Part shown: positions 24,833 through 32,440 of the stretch, piece after piece
Numbering within the stretch: position 1 is the first letter of the stretch
Layout: the number at the start of each line of letters is the position of its first letter
Assembly: GCF_000955975.1 (NCBI RefSeq)
Contig: NZ_JYJF01000033.1
Location: 1 to 60,313 of the forward strand
Origin: Saccharothrix sp. ST-888
GTDB taxonomy: Bacteria; Actinomycetota; Actinomycetes; Streptomycetales; Streptomycetaceae
Length of the DNA: 60,313 bases
Reading direction: 5' to 3'
Notes under the pieces: model-generated
The model's database searches: none
The model's input: the letters and a program-made list of their open reading frames with translations, nothing else
What the model was told of the DNA's origin: nothing
Made by a program: the position numbers and the translations under genes

Positions 24833-26196
24833 GCTTCTCCTCCCCCGAGACCGGCCCCCGGGGGAAGACCGTCCTCCTCGACACGGGCCGCCTCCTGACT
24901 GCCCGGCTCGCTGCGTCCCGTCCCGGGCCGCCACGGTCTGGGCTCCCCGCCGAAGGCCTCCCGCAGGCTGGGCTTGGGTGCACCCGGCCTGGTCTGGCCG
25001 CCTCTGGACCGGTCCTCGAAGGCGTACTTGGCCCGCATCGCGGCCCGTGGCAGTGCGTCCTCGAAGTCCTCCAGCGTGGCCAGCCCTGCGGCGTCCTCCT
25101 GGAAACTCGGTTTGGCTTCGCGGCGTTTGAACTTCAATGTGGTGGCGCTGAGTTCGGACAGCGGACGGTCCTGCTCGACACAGTCCGCATCAGAGGTGTT
25201 CCACGGTTCCAGCACGCTCACCCAGGGCGGGTTGGTGCGATCGAATCGGGCGACGATTTCCCGCCGCTCCTCGTCCCGCAGCGCCCAGCGGTCCAGCAGG
25301 ACCAGGCCGGGCGCGGCCGGCTCGCCGTTCGAGAGGATCTCCTCGGCCTCCTGGTCGAATTCGTGGATGCTCGGATGGAAGCCCAGCTGCTTGGCGAGCC
25401 GCATCGCGTGCTCGGCCAACGGCCGTGCGGACTGCGGTTGGTAGGGGTGCCAGTCGACCCGGCGCGGCCCGTAGTAGTCGGGGTTGCGCCCCTCGGGCAG
25501 CTCCGACTGCCGGTAGGAGAACACCGAGATCCGCAGCTGCTTGGTGGGTGCGAGCGCCTTGAACGCACTGGGCTGGGCCTGGAAGTCGAGCGGGCGCCCG
25601 ACCGGGATCACCGTCGCCTCGGCGACGTCCACGATACGTTTCGCCAAGCGGTGCACGGCCAGCTCGTACGAGGTGCGGAAGTAGCTCAGCTTCATCAGCG
25701 CGTACAGGCCCTCGGCCGCGTAGTCGGGGCCGAAACTGCTGTGGTTGAACTGGAGTTGGCTGGCCACCTCGGGCAGCTGGTAGTTGCCCATGGCCACCCA
25801 GAGCACCGGAACGATGCCGCTGCTCTGCTCCGAGGTGGAGCGCTCCGGGTAGACCGGGCGCTGGGTGAAGGAGTACCACTCCTGGCCGCAGGCCAGGCTG
25901 TTGAAGTAGCGCGGGGAGTAGAGCGGGACGAAGACCCGGCAGGTGGCCAGCTCCTGGGAGAGTCGTTTCGCCCACAACGTCCCCTGGTGCATGGACTGGT
26001 CCATGAAACCGACCGGCGCGCCGTCCGGCAGGTCGGTGAGCTGGAGCACGGCCTCGCAGAGGTCGTCGTACAGCTTGCTCACCCAGTGGTTGGGGTCTCC
26101 CGCTCCTCTGGTACCCGCACGCGGAGTGTGCGCGTAGCTGAGGAAGAAGTACGGCCGTGCCGCGTCCTCGTCCCAACCCCCAGGGTCGTCGTACAC
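24829..26196 (-). CDS. fxsC: FxsC, TIR-like protein of the FxSxx-COOH system
   Basis: A 455-residue cytoplasmic protein. The N-terminal TIR-like domain begins at RPYFFLSYAHTPRAG and includes CRVFVPLYSPRYFNSLACGQ, typical of the FxsC family. A second conserved region (LRISVFSYRQSELPEGRNPD, then PGLVLLDRWALRDEERREIV) forms the C-terminal FxsC domain. A charged, proline-rich tail ends the protein. I start at the GTG at 26196, because GGGGGAGG lies 5 nt upstream. The GTG at 26244 would place the start inside the dyad at 26243-26270. Its stop overlaps the fxsT start (ATGA). The family is known only by association with FxSxx precursors. TIR folds can bind or cleave NAD, but a catalytic Glu is not obvious here. 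Confidence 0.9.
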   Translation of the reverse strand: MYDDPGGWDEDAARPYFFLSYAHTPRAGTRGAGDPNHWVSKLYDDLCEAVLQLTDLPDGAPVGFMDQSMHQGTLWAKRLSQELATCRVFVPLYSPRYFNSLACGQEWYSFTQRPVYPERSTSEQSSGIVPVLWVAMGNYQLPEVASQLQFNHSSFGPDYAAEGLYALMKLSYFRTSYELAVHRLAKRIVDVAEATVIPVGRPLDFQAQPSAFKALAPTKQLRISVFSYRQSELPEGRNPDYYGPRRVDWHPYQPQSARPLAEHAMRLAKQLGFHPSIHEFDQEAEEILSNGEPAAPGLVLLDRWALRDEERREIVARFDRTNPPWVSVLEPWNTSDADCVEQDRPLSELSATTLKFKRREAKPSFQEDAAGLATLEDFEDALPRAAMRAKYAFEDRSRGGQTRPGAPKPSLREAFGGEPRPWRPGTGRSEPGSQEAARVEEDGLPPGAGLGGGEA

Positions 26197-26242
26197 ACGC
26201 GCCTCCCCCGAGACCGTCCGGTGTGTGATGGTGGTGTACCGC

Positions 26243-26311
26243 ACTGGACGTAGCCGGTACTACGTCCAGTTCCCAGTTACGTCGTTCCCCCACGGAGGGG
26301 CTGTCAGTCTA
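26243..26311 (-). promoter_or_regulatory. Promoter and 11-bp dyad in the fxsC-fxsT leader
   Basis: A -10 box TAGACT lies on the minus strand at 26311-26306, placing transcription start near 26299. Downstream, ACTGGACGTAG at 26243-26253 is the exact reverse complement of 26260-26270, with a 6-nt centre. In RNA this would be an 11-bp hairpin at about +29 to +56, some 45 nt before the chosen fxsC start. As DNA it is a large operator. Either reading makes fxsC-fxsT separately controlled from fxsA-fxsB. Confidence 0.6.
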
Positions 26312-26396
26312 GGAACCCGGGCTTCCCCAAGGGAATAGGGCGACACCGGCCGACCGTACGTGCTCGCGTCAACCAGGGTGGCTGGGCTGCGAAGAT

Positions 26397-27185
26397 TCAA
26401 CTGCGGTGATCGCGGAGGAACTTGTCCGCCACGTCCACTCCCTCGGCGATCCGCAGGAGGTAGCAGCTCGCATCACCGAGAGTACCCGCGAGCAGGCTCG
26501 GCATGCCCGCCTCCAGCGCGGCGGTCATCGGTTCGAAGTGCTCGTCCCGCAGGTGGACGGCCTCGAAGTGCACCCAGCGCCGCTGCCCCCTGCGGTCGGT
26601 GACCACACAGCCGTAGCGCTGCATGGGCGGCTCGTCCTGCCGGTACTCGGCCAGGTGGAAGGCGGTGCAGCACCAGACGGGCACCCCGATCAGCAGGGCC
26701 CGGGCCCCCCGGTCGTACAGCTTCTGGACCGGCGAGTGCTGACCCAGGTGTCCGGCCCAGCGGTGACCGCGCATCAACTCCCTTGCCCGACTGCCGAGCG
26801 CGGTGAAGGAGGTCTGCGGATGGCTGCTGCGCACCGCCTTCGGATGGCTGCGGACCAGCTCGGAAAAGTGGCCGAGAATCTTCGATGTGGGCGTCCGCGC
26901 GGGATCGAACGGCGGTCTGGCGTCCCAGTACGCCTGGCGCTGTCCGGGGGTCATCCCGTCGGTGGGCGCCAGGGCCAGCCGGGAGGTGTTGGAGTTCTCC
27001 GGCGTCGCCGTGTAGACCACCAGCGTGCCGTCGGGGCCGAGTGCCCGCAGCAGGGCCTCCAGCAGGGTGGCGGCGCCGTCCGCCATCGGCCCGATCGAGC
27101 GGAGCGAGGACTGCACCAGCAGCGTCTCGCCCCGCTCGACGCCCAGTCGGCCCAGATCCGCCGTCAGCCGGTCCACGCCGTGCAT
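26397..27185 (-). CDS. AAC(3)-family N-acetyltransferase in the FxSxx locus
   Basis: A 262-residue protein of the aminoglycoside 3-N-acetyltransferase fold (LLVQSSLRSIGPMADGAATL at the start, RSSHPQTSFTALGSRARELM and GHLGQHSPVQKLYDRGARAL in the middle, then LLIGVPVWCCTAFHLAEY). The His and Asp/Glu residues of the active-site region appear present. It follows fxsB by 27 bp with a GGGAGGGG ribosome site, so it belongs to the fxsA-fxsB transcript. In this setting it more likely acetylates the modified peptide, or an amine released from it, than an antibiotic. Aminoglycoside resistance remains possible but the context argues against it. Confidence 0.85.
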   Translation of the reverse strand: MHGVDRLTADLGRLGVERGETLLVQSSLRSIGPMADGAATLLEALLRALGPDGTLVVYTATPENSNTSRLALAPTDGMTPGQRQAYWDARPPFDPARTPTSKILGHFSELVRSHPKAVRSSHPQTSFTALGSRARELMRGHRWAGHLGQHSPVQKLYDRGARALLIGVPVWCCTAFHLAEYRQDEPPMQRYGCVVTDRRGQRRWVHFEAVHLRDEHFEPMTAALEAGMPSLLAGTLGDASCYLLRIAEGVDVADKFLRDHRS

Positions 27186-27212
27186 CGCCGCCCCCTCCCG
27201 CGGAGTCCGAGG

Positions 27213-29612
27213 TCAGGAGCCGGCCAGCGCGGCGCGGGCGCGCCACTCGGCGAGGTTCTGCTCCGCGGCCCGGCGTGCGGCGCTCTCGGCCTCGGCCGGG
27301 AGCGGCAGTCGGAGCCAGGGCGTGAGCCCGGCGTGCATCCCCTCGACGAAACACGCCCCGGCCGCCGTCAGCGCACCGGAGCCCGCCAGCGTCTCCAGGG
27401 CCTGCGCGGTGTGCGCCCGCCAGGTCGCGAGTTCCACCCGCGCGTGGTCGGCCGGTTCGCCCGGCAGCCCGTCGTAGGCCCGGACCCGGGTGGCCCAGTA
27501 CTCGGTGACCGCCAGGTGCGCGTACGTCCCCTGCAGCAGCCCCTCCAGCGGGCGCGCGTCGGGCCGCCAGGGCGCGTAGTAGCGGCCCTCGTCCGCCGGG
27601 TCGTACAGGTCGTGGAAGTCCAGCACCGCGCCCAGCTTGACGTGCTGGAACTCGTGCGCGATCAGCAGCGCCAGGGTCGGCGCGGTGGCGGGCCTGGCGA
27701 TGCCGACGGCGCCGAACGCCTGCCGGGCGGCCGCGCTGACGTCCCGGCCCGCCGGGGCGGAGCGGAGCGGCGTGATGGTGCCGAGTCCGACCCGCAGGCC
27801 GGCGGCGTGACCGGGCAGATCGCGCAGGATCAGCTCCCAGGCCTCGCGCAGCGCACCCGTCCAGCCGAGCAGTTCGGCCTCTCCCAGGCGGTCCTCGACC
27901 GGCCACTGGTGGCTGTCGCGCTGGGGGTCGGTGTCCTCCAGCGCGACCGTCCAGCCGCCGGCCAGCGCGAGCCGCCGGACCGGCTGCCACTGCGCGCCGC
28001 CCGCCGAGTCCCAGCCGACCCGGACCCCGCGCACGGTGAACCCGTCCGCGGTGCCGCGCAGTTCGGCCCGGCCCGCACCGACGGTGAGCACCCGGCCGAG
28101 CGTCGGCAGGTGCACCGCGCCGCCGCGGACCGGCACCGGCAGCTCGAAGTCCAGGCCGGCCCGCAGCGCCGCGGCGGCCGCGATCTCGGCGAGCGATCCG
28201 AGGTCGGCGCCCGGCTCGCCGCTCAGGCAGCGCACCGCCCAGGCGCGGACATAGGGGTGGGCGAGCACCGCGTCCAGTGCCTCGGGGGCACGGGCGTCCA
28301 ACTCGGTCAGCAGCGACCAGGGTTCGCCGGGCTCGCCCGCGAGCGCCGCCAGCAGCCGCCGGGTGACGCCGAGTTGGGCGCCGGCCAGGGCGGCCACCGT
28401 CGACGCGCTGCCGTGTCCGCCGGCCAGCTCGTCCAACTGGCGCTCGGTGAGCACCGGTTCGACCGGTGCGCTCTGGGCGGGTACGACGGCGCGGGTCGCC
28501 ACCCGGTCCCGGATGGTGGTGATCAGTCTCATCAGGTCCCCGCAGAAGACGGAGGGATTGGCGAAGCCCCGTCCGCTGCGGTAGCGGTGCGCGTAGAGGC
28601 CACCGCCGCAGGAGCGGACCACGGGACAGGAACGGCACTCCTCGCACAGCCCGGCCAGCCCGGACTGGCGCTCCACCATCCCGGGATGGGCGGCCACCTC
28701 GTCCAGGGTGTGGGTGAAGAGGTCGAAGCCGGTGGCCGGTGCGCCGTCGTAGGCGGTCTTGAGGCTGTCCGCCTGCTCCAGCGTGCCGTCCGTCTCGATC
28801 ACGACCAGGTCGGCCGGGTCGAGTCCGAGCGACTCGGTGAGGCTGGACTGCCCCCGCAGGGTGCGGTGCACGGAGTCGAAGGTGCGCACCGGGACGGGAC
28901 AGCCCTGGGCCGTCCAGCGGTCGTAGACGGCCATCAGCCAGTCTGCGTAGGGCACTCGGCCCGCGCCGGACGGCCGCTTCGGCGGCTGGTCCCAGGTGGC
29001 GTGCGGGAGGAGGAAGTCGATCCGGGGCGGTTCGAGCGCGACCAGTGCGTCATGGACGGCGACCGGGTCGTTCTCCACGTCGATGGTGCAGAGCAGCCCG
29101 GCGTAGAGGTGCCGGTACTCGGGGAGCCGGAGCAGCTCGACCGCCGCGATCACCTTGGCGTGGCTGCTGCGCCCGTCCGCGAACCTGCGGTGCCGGTCGT
29201 TGGCGGCCCGGTCGCCGTCGAGCGAGATCCCGACCTTGATCTCCAGCTCGGCGAAGAGGTCGCAGAAGGCCCGGCTGAGCAGCACGCCGTTGGTGTGGAT
29301 CCGCAGATCCAGGGCGCAGCCGGGCGGGAGGGCCCGGCGGAGTTCCTCGGCGGCCCGGCGCAGCAGGGCCGGGCCTGCCAGCAGGGGTTCGCCGCCGTGC
29401 AGGACCACGTGGACAGCCGGCAGACGGTGCACCCTGGCGTGTTCGGCGATCCGTTCGGCCGCTGCCACCAGCACTCGCTCGGAGACCGCGCGCGGTTTGC
29501 CGCGCCAGCTGGTGTCGGCGTGTTCGTACACATAACAGTGGTCGCAGGCGAGATCGCACCGGCTGTGCACTTTGAGGACGAACTGGGAGAACGGGACCGT
29601 CAAGGGGGACAT
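27213..29612 (-). CDS. fxsB: FxsB radical SAM/SPASM cyclophane-forming enzyme fused to a HEXXH (beta-hydroxylase-type) domain
   Basis: A 799-residue fusion. Residues 1-370 or so are the radical SAM peptide maturase. The SAM-cluster motif C-x3-C-x2-C is at Cys19, Cys23 and Cys26 (RCDLACDHCYVYEH), GGEP follows in VVLHGGEPLL, and a SPASM region has Cys323, Cys326, Cys329 and Cys335. FxsB enzymes install a cross-link within the precursor C-terminal FxS motif. The C-terminal 400 residues carry an intact HEXXH at His653-His657 (IAHEFQHVKL), the mark of the alpha-ketoglutarate-type peptide beta-hydroxylase family. Many such fusions lose this motif; here it is kept. It starts 26 bp after fxsA, so enzyme and precursor are made together. 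Confidence 0.93.
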   Translation of the reverse strand: MSPLTVPFSQFVLKVHSRCDLACDHCYVYEHADTSWRGKPRAVSERVLVAAAERIAEHARVHRLPAVHVVLHGGEPLLAGPALLRRAAEELRRALPPGCALDLRIHTNGVLLSRAFCDLFAELEIKVGISLDGDRAANDRHRRFADGRSSHAKVIAAVELLRLPEYRHLYAGLLCTIDVENDPVAVHDALVALEPPRIDFLLPHATWDQPPKRPSGAGRVPYADWLMAVYDRWTAQGCPVPVRTFDSVHRTLRGQSSLTESLGLDPADLVVIETDGTLEQADSLKTAYDGAPATGFDLFTHTLDEVAAHPGMVERQSGLAGLCEECRSCPVVRSCGGGLYAHRYRSGRGFANPSVFCGDLMRLITTIRDRVATRAVVPAQSAPVEPVLTERQLDELAGGHGSASTVAALAGAQLGVTRRLLAALAGEPGEPWSLLTELDARAPEALDAVLAHPYVRAWAVRCLSGEPGADLGSLAEIAAAAALRAGLDFELPVPVRGGAVHLPTLGRVLTVGAGRAELRGTADGFTVRGVRVGWDSAGGAQWQPVRRLALAGGWTVALEDTDPQRDSHQWPVEDRLGEAELLGWTGALREAWELILRDLPGHAAGLRVGLGTITPLRSAPAGRDVSAAARQAFGAVGIARPATAPTLALLIAHEFQHVKLGAVLDFHDLYDPADEGRYYAPWRPDARPLEGLLQGTYAHLAVTEYWATRVRAYDGLPGEPADHARVELATWRAHTAQALETLAGSGALTAAGACFVEGMHAGLTPWLRLPLPAEAESAARRAAEQNLAEWRARAALAGS

Positions 29613-29638
29613 CAGCGTCTGCCGGCCGTATCAGCCCG

Positions 29639-29821
29639 TCAGATCGAGGAGTTGAAGGCCGCCACGGCGAGTCGGCCCGAATCACCGCCGGGCAGCACCC
29701 GGTGCAGATCGGAGGTGAGCCTGTCGGTACCCAGAGCGGCGAGGGAGGCGAGCGAGGCCCGTGGGGCTGGCTCCTCGACGGCCTCGCGGTCAGCTGGCCC
29801 GGTGACGAGTGCGGCGACCAT
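29639..29821 (-). CDS. fxsA: FxsA, FxSxx-COOH RiPP precursor peptide
   Basis: A 60-residue peptide ending in AVAAFNSSI. The last five residues, F-N-S-S-I, match the F-x-S-x-x-COOH rule exactly (Phe56, Ser58), and the stop follows directly. The first 50 residues form the leader, with a helical leucine-rich core (ASLASLAALGTDRL). It has no signal peptide and no cysteines. FxsB is expected to link the Phe ring to the Ser side-chain carbon, giving a three-residue cyclophane; the HEXXH domain and acetyltransferase may modify it further. The only plausible start is the ATG at 29821; the ribosome site is weak. It is the first gene of the fxsA-fxsB-acetyltransferase unit. Confidence 0.92.
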   Translation of the reverse strand: MVAALVTGPADREAVEEPAPRASLASLAALGTDRLTSDLHRVLPGGDSGRLAVAAFNSSI

Positions 29822-30148
29822 GTGATGTCTCGTTTCTGCGAGTGGAACGGTGAGGGGTCGGGTTAAACACAGAAGCCCTCCCCTCGCCCTGGTCCACCCA
29901 ACGGCGAGTATCCCGAGAGGCGCCTGCGGTTTCCCCGTAATTAACCCGTCCGAGTGAATTGGTTCAGTATGTCGAGCGAATCGCACTACTGCGACTGACG
30001 GCATCAGCTATAGCCGCGCGCCCGGGCCGCCGGCATCCGAGCCTAGGGGAAAGGCCGGGAGAAACACCGGCCCGACCGGCCGTTCCATCGCATCGGCGGA
30101 CCACCGGGCTACTGCAACTGGCGTAGACCAGCCATGATCACGGCAGCG
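29822..30148 (-). promoter_or_regulatory. fxsA upstream region
   Basis: About 330 bp between fxsA and the pdxH terminator with no supported gene. It holds the lowest-GC stretch nearby (about 29930-30015, with TTAATTACGG and ATACTGAACC on the minus strand), which should be the fxsA promoter. Several weak -10-like boxes exist and I cannot choose between them. A leader of roughly 100-150 nt is implied. Confidence 0.45.
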
Positions 30149-30168
30149 GTCGGCAGCGGCCTGCCGAC
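30149..30168 (-). terminator. Hairpin immediately after pdxH
   Basis: GTCGGCAG at 30149-30156 pairs with CTGCCGAC at 30161-30168 around a 4-nt loop, only 3 nt past the pdxH stop. It probably separates pdxH from the fxs locus. Confidence 0.6.
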
Positions 30169-30171
30169 GGG

Positions 30172-30870
30172 CTACGGACAGAGCCGCTCGACCCGCCAGC
30201 CGCCGCCCTCGGCGACGTACCGCAGCCGGTCGTGCAGCCGGTTCTCCCGGCCCTGCCAGAACTCCACCCGCTCGGGGACCACCCGGTACCCGCCCCAGAA
30301 CGGCGGAACGGGCACGCCCTCACCCTCCGGGTAGCGGCGCTCCAGTTCGGCGTATCGCTGCTCCAGCACCTCCCGGCTGCCCACCGGGCTGGACTGCTCG
30401 CTGGCCCAGGCGCCGAGCTGCGAACCGTGCGGCCTGGTACGGAAGTAGGCCGCCGTCTCGTCCCGGCCGACCTTCTCCACCCGGCCGGCCACCTGCACCT
30501 GGCGGGCGATCGCGACCCACGGGAAGAGCAGCGCCGCATGGGGATTGACGGACAGTTCACTTCCCTTCTGCGAACCGTAGTTGGTGAAGAAGACGAAGCC
30601 GCGCCGGTCGTAGCCCTTGAGCAGGACGGTCCGCGAGCTCGGGCGGCCCTGGGCGTCCGCGGTGGAGAGCACCATGGCGTTCGGCTCCACCACACCGGCC
30701 TCGTCGGCCTCGTGGAACCACCGGGTGAACTGGGTGACCGGGTCGGCGGCGAGCTGTTCCTCGCCCAGGCCCTCGTGCTGGTAATGCTTGCGCATCACGG
30801 TCAGGTCCGGACCCGGCCGGTCCTCGCTCGGCGTGGTCAGGGATGTCGGGTGGCGTTCCGCGGTAGGCAC
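30172..30870 (-). CDS. pdxH: Pyridoxamine 5'-phosphate oxidase
   Basis: PdxH oxidises pyridoxine or pyridoxamine 5'-phosphate to pyridoxal phosphate with FMN and oxygen. The 232-residue length is normal. Motifs include NAMVLSTADAQGRPSSRTVL with the FMN-binding Arg, LLKGYDRRGFVFFTNYGSQK, the conserved RPHGSQLGAWASEQS stretch, and the C-terminal dimerisation box ending FWQGRENRLHDRLRY with the substrate-binding Arg and His. The start is a GTG at 30870. It is divergent from citrate synthase and upstream of the fxs locus on the same strand but closed off by its own hairpin. Confidence 0.96.
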   Translation of the reverse strand: MPTAERHPTSLTTPSEDRPGPDLTVMRKHYQHEGLGEEQLAADPVTQFTRWFHEADEAGVVEPNAMVLSTADAQGRPSSRTVLLKGYDRRGFVFFTNYGSQKGSELSVNPHAALLFPWVAIARQVQVAGRVEKVGRDETAAYFRTRPHGSQLGAWASEQSSPVGSREVLEQRYAELERRYPEGEGVPVPPFWGGYRVVPERVEFWQGRENRLHDRLRYVAEGGGWRVERLCP

Positions 30871-30980
30871 GCCAACATCATCCCGTACGACAAGCGCCGG
30901 GTACCGCTACGTCCGGGGAAACCCGGGTGGGAGATAAGGTGTCTCGCCGTCTCGGCGCCGCCTGCCACTCAGGGAGTATG

Positions 30981-31007
30981 TCCGGAATCGTCCGGAACTC
31001 TCCGGAA
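30981..31007. promoter_or_regulatory. Three TCCGGAA boxes spaced exactly 10 bp apart
   Basis: TCCGGAA begins at 30981, 30991 and 31001, each containing the palindrome TCCGGA, so the copies fall on one face of the helix. They lie between the divergent pdxH and citrate synthase genes and look like a cooperative regulator-binding site. Confidence 0.55.
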
Positions 31008-31088
31008 TGTCCGCTGGCGATATCAGCCCCGGAACCGGGTTGGATGTGGCCCTAGGGGAAACATCACCGTGGTGGTGTATGGCGTAAT

Positions 31089-31121
31089 GCACTCCGTGCC
31101 TGCCACCCTGGCACCGAGTGC
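31089..31121. repeat. Inverted repeat upstream of citrate synthase
   Basis: Arms at 31089-31100 and 31110-31121 match at 11 of 12 positions around a 9-nt centre. It lies about 75 bp before the start of the citrate synthase gene and could be an operator or a leader hairpin. Confidence 0.45.
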
Positions 31122-31196
31122 CAACCACCATCGGTCACCCGACGGGACCGCCCCACCATGGCGTCCGTCGGACCGGATCACTGAGGGAGCCGTCTG

Positions 31197-32297
31197 ATGT
31201 CCGATTTCGTACCCGGGCTTGAGGGAGTAGTCGCCTTCGAGAGCGAGATCGCCGAGCCCGACCGTGAAGGCGGCGCACTGCGCTACCGAGGCGTGGACAT
31301 CGACGACCTGGTCGGTCATGTCTCCTTCGGGCACGTCTGGGGCCTGCTGGTGGACGGCAAGTTCAACCCGGGCCTGCCGGCCGCCGAGCCGTTCCCGATC
31401 CCGGTGCACTCCGGTGACATCCGGGTCGACGTGCAGTCCGCGCTGGCCATGCTCGCCCCGGTCTGGGGCCTCAAGCCGCTGCTGGACATCTCCGCCGAGC
31501 AGGCCCGCGACGACCTCGCCCGGGCCGCGGTGATGGCGCTCTCGTACGTCGCGCAGTCCGCGCGCGGCCAGGGCCTGCCGATGGTGCCGCAGCGCGAGAT
31601 CGACAAGGCCGAGACCGTGGTCGAGCGGTTCATGATCCGCTGGCGGGGCGAGCCGGACCCCAAGCACGTCAAGGCCGTGGACGCGTACTGGACCTCCGCC
31701 GCCGAGCACGGCATGAACGCCTCCACCTTCACCGCCCGGGTCATCGCCTCGACCGGCGCGGATGTGGCGGCGGCCCTGTCGGGCGCCGTCGGCGCGATGT
31801 CCGGCCCGCTGCACGGCGGTGCGCCCTCGCGCGTGCTGGGCATGATCGAGGAGATCGAGCGCACCGGCGATGCCGCCGGCTACGTGCGCCAGGCGCTGGA
31901 CAAGGGCGAGCGCCTGATGGGATTCGGCCACCGCGTCTACCGCGCCGAGGACCCGCGCGCCCGGGTGCTGCGCCGTACCGCCAAGGAGCTCGGCGCGCCG
32001 CGCTTCGAGATCGCCGAGGCGCTGGAGAAGGCCGCACTGGAGGAGCTGCACAACCGCCGCCCCGACCGCGTGCTGGCCACCAACGTGGAGTTCTGGGCCG
32101 CGATCATGCTGGACTTCGCCGAGGTCCCCGCGCACATGTTCACCTCGATGTTCACCTGCGCCCGCACGGCCGGCTGGTCGGCGCACATCCTGGAGCAGAA
32201 GCGCACCGGACGCCTCGTGCGCCCCTCCGCGCGCTACATCGGCCCCGGCCCGCGCAGCCCGCGCGAGATCGAGGGCTGGGAGTCGATCGCCCACTGA
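31197..32297 (+). CDS. Citrate synthase
   Basis: Condenses acetyl-CoA and oxaloacetate at entry to the TCA cycle. At 366 residues it has the size of the shorter actinobacterial citrate synthase. Active-site motifs are present: the substrate-binding His in AEHGMNASTFTARVIASTGA, the second His in SGPLHGGAPSRV, and the family signature MGFGHRVYRAEDPRARVLR. Streptomyces usually encode more than one citrate synthase, and this looks like the form called citrate synthase 2. The ATG at 31197 follows GAGGGAG. The shared 326-bp upstream region with pdxH carries the phased TCCGGAA boxes and an inverted repeat, so it may be controlled by carbon status. Confidence 0.94.
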   Translation: MSDFVPGLEGVVAFESEIAEPDREGGALRYRGVDIDDLVGHVSFGHVWGLLVDGKFNPGLPAAEPFPIPVHSGDIRVDVQSALAMLAPVWGLKPLLDISAEQARDDLARAAVMALSYVAQSARGQGLPMVPQREIDKAETVVERFMIRWRGEPDPKHVKAVDAYWTSAAEHGMNASTFTARVIASTGADVAAALSGAVGAMSGPLHGGAPSRVLGMIEEIERTGDAAGYVRQALDKGERLMGFGHRVYRAEDPRARVLRRTAKELGAPRFEIAEALEKAALEELHNRRPDRVLATNVEFWAAIMLDFAEVPAHMFTSMFTCARTAGWSAHILEQKRTGRLVRPSARYIGPGPRSPREIEGWESIAH

Positions 32298-32331
32298 CGG
32301 GTCGCCGGTCTGCTGACGGCATATCACTCGT

Positions 32332-32368
32332 TCGGGCGGGTTCGGAAGTGCCTTCCGGACCCGCCCGA
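32332..32368 (+). terminator. Strong terminator after citrate synthase
   Basis: A 17-bp stem (32332-32348 with 32352-32368, one G-T pair) with a 3-nt loop, 35 nt after the stop. Confidence 0.8.
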
Positions 32369-32406
32369 CCAGGGAAAGATCACATCTCAGCGGGCGGACA
32401 AGCGCC

Positions 32407-32440
32407 TTGCGCGCCCAGGGCGAAGCACTAGGCTGCGCCC
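32407..32440 (+). promoter_or_regulatory. Leaderless promoter of serC
   Basis: TTGCGC at 32407-32412 and TAGGCT at 32429-32434 are separated by 16 bp, and the GTG start follows 6 nt later. Transcription should therefore begin at or next to the first base of the start codon. Confidence 0.7.

Noticed and set aside
22155..24983. A 942-codon minus-strand frame overlapping fxsT
   Set aside because: It is a different frame of the fxsT coding sequence; the Walker and TPR motifs are in the other frame.
26406..29825. A 1139-codon plus-strand open frame over the fxs genes
   Set aside because: It is the antisense shadow of the acetyltransferase and fxsB genes, which have strong catalytic motifs; the shadow has none.
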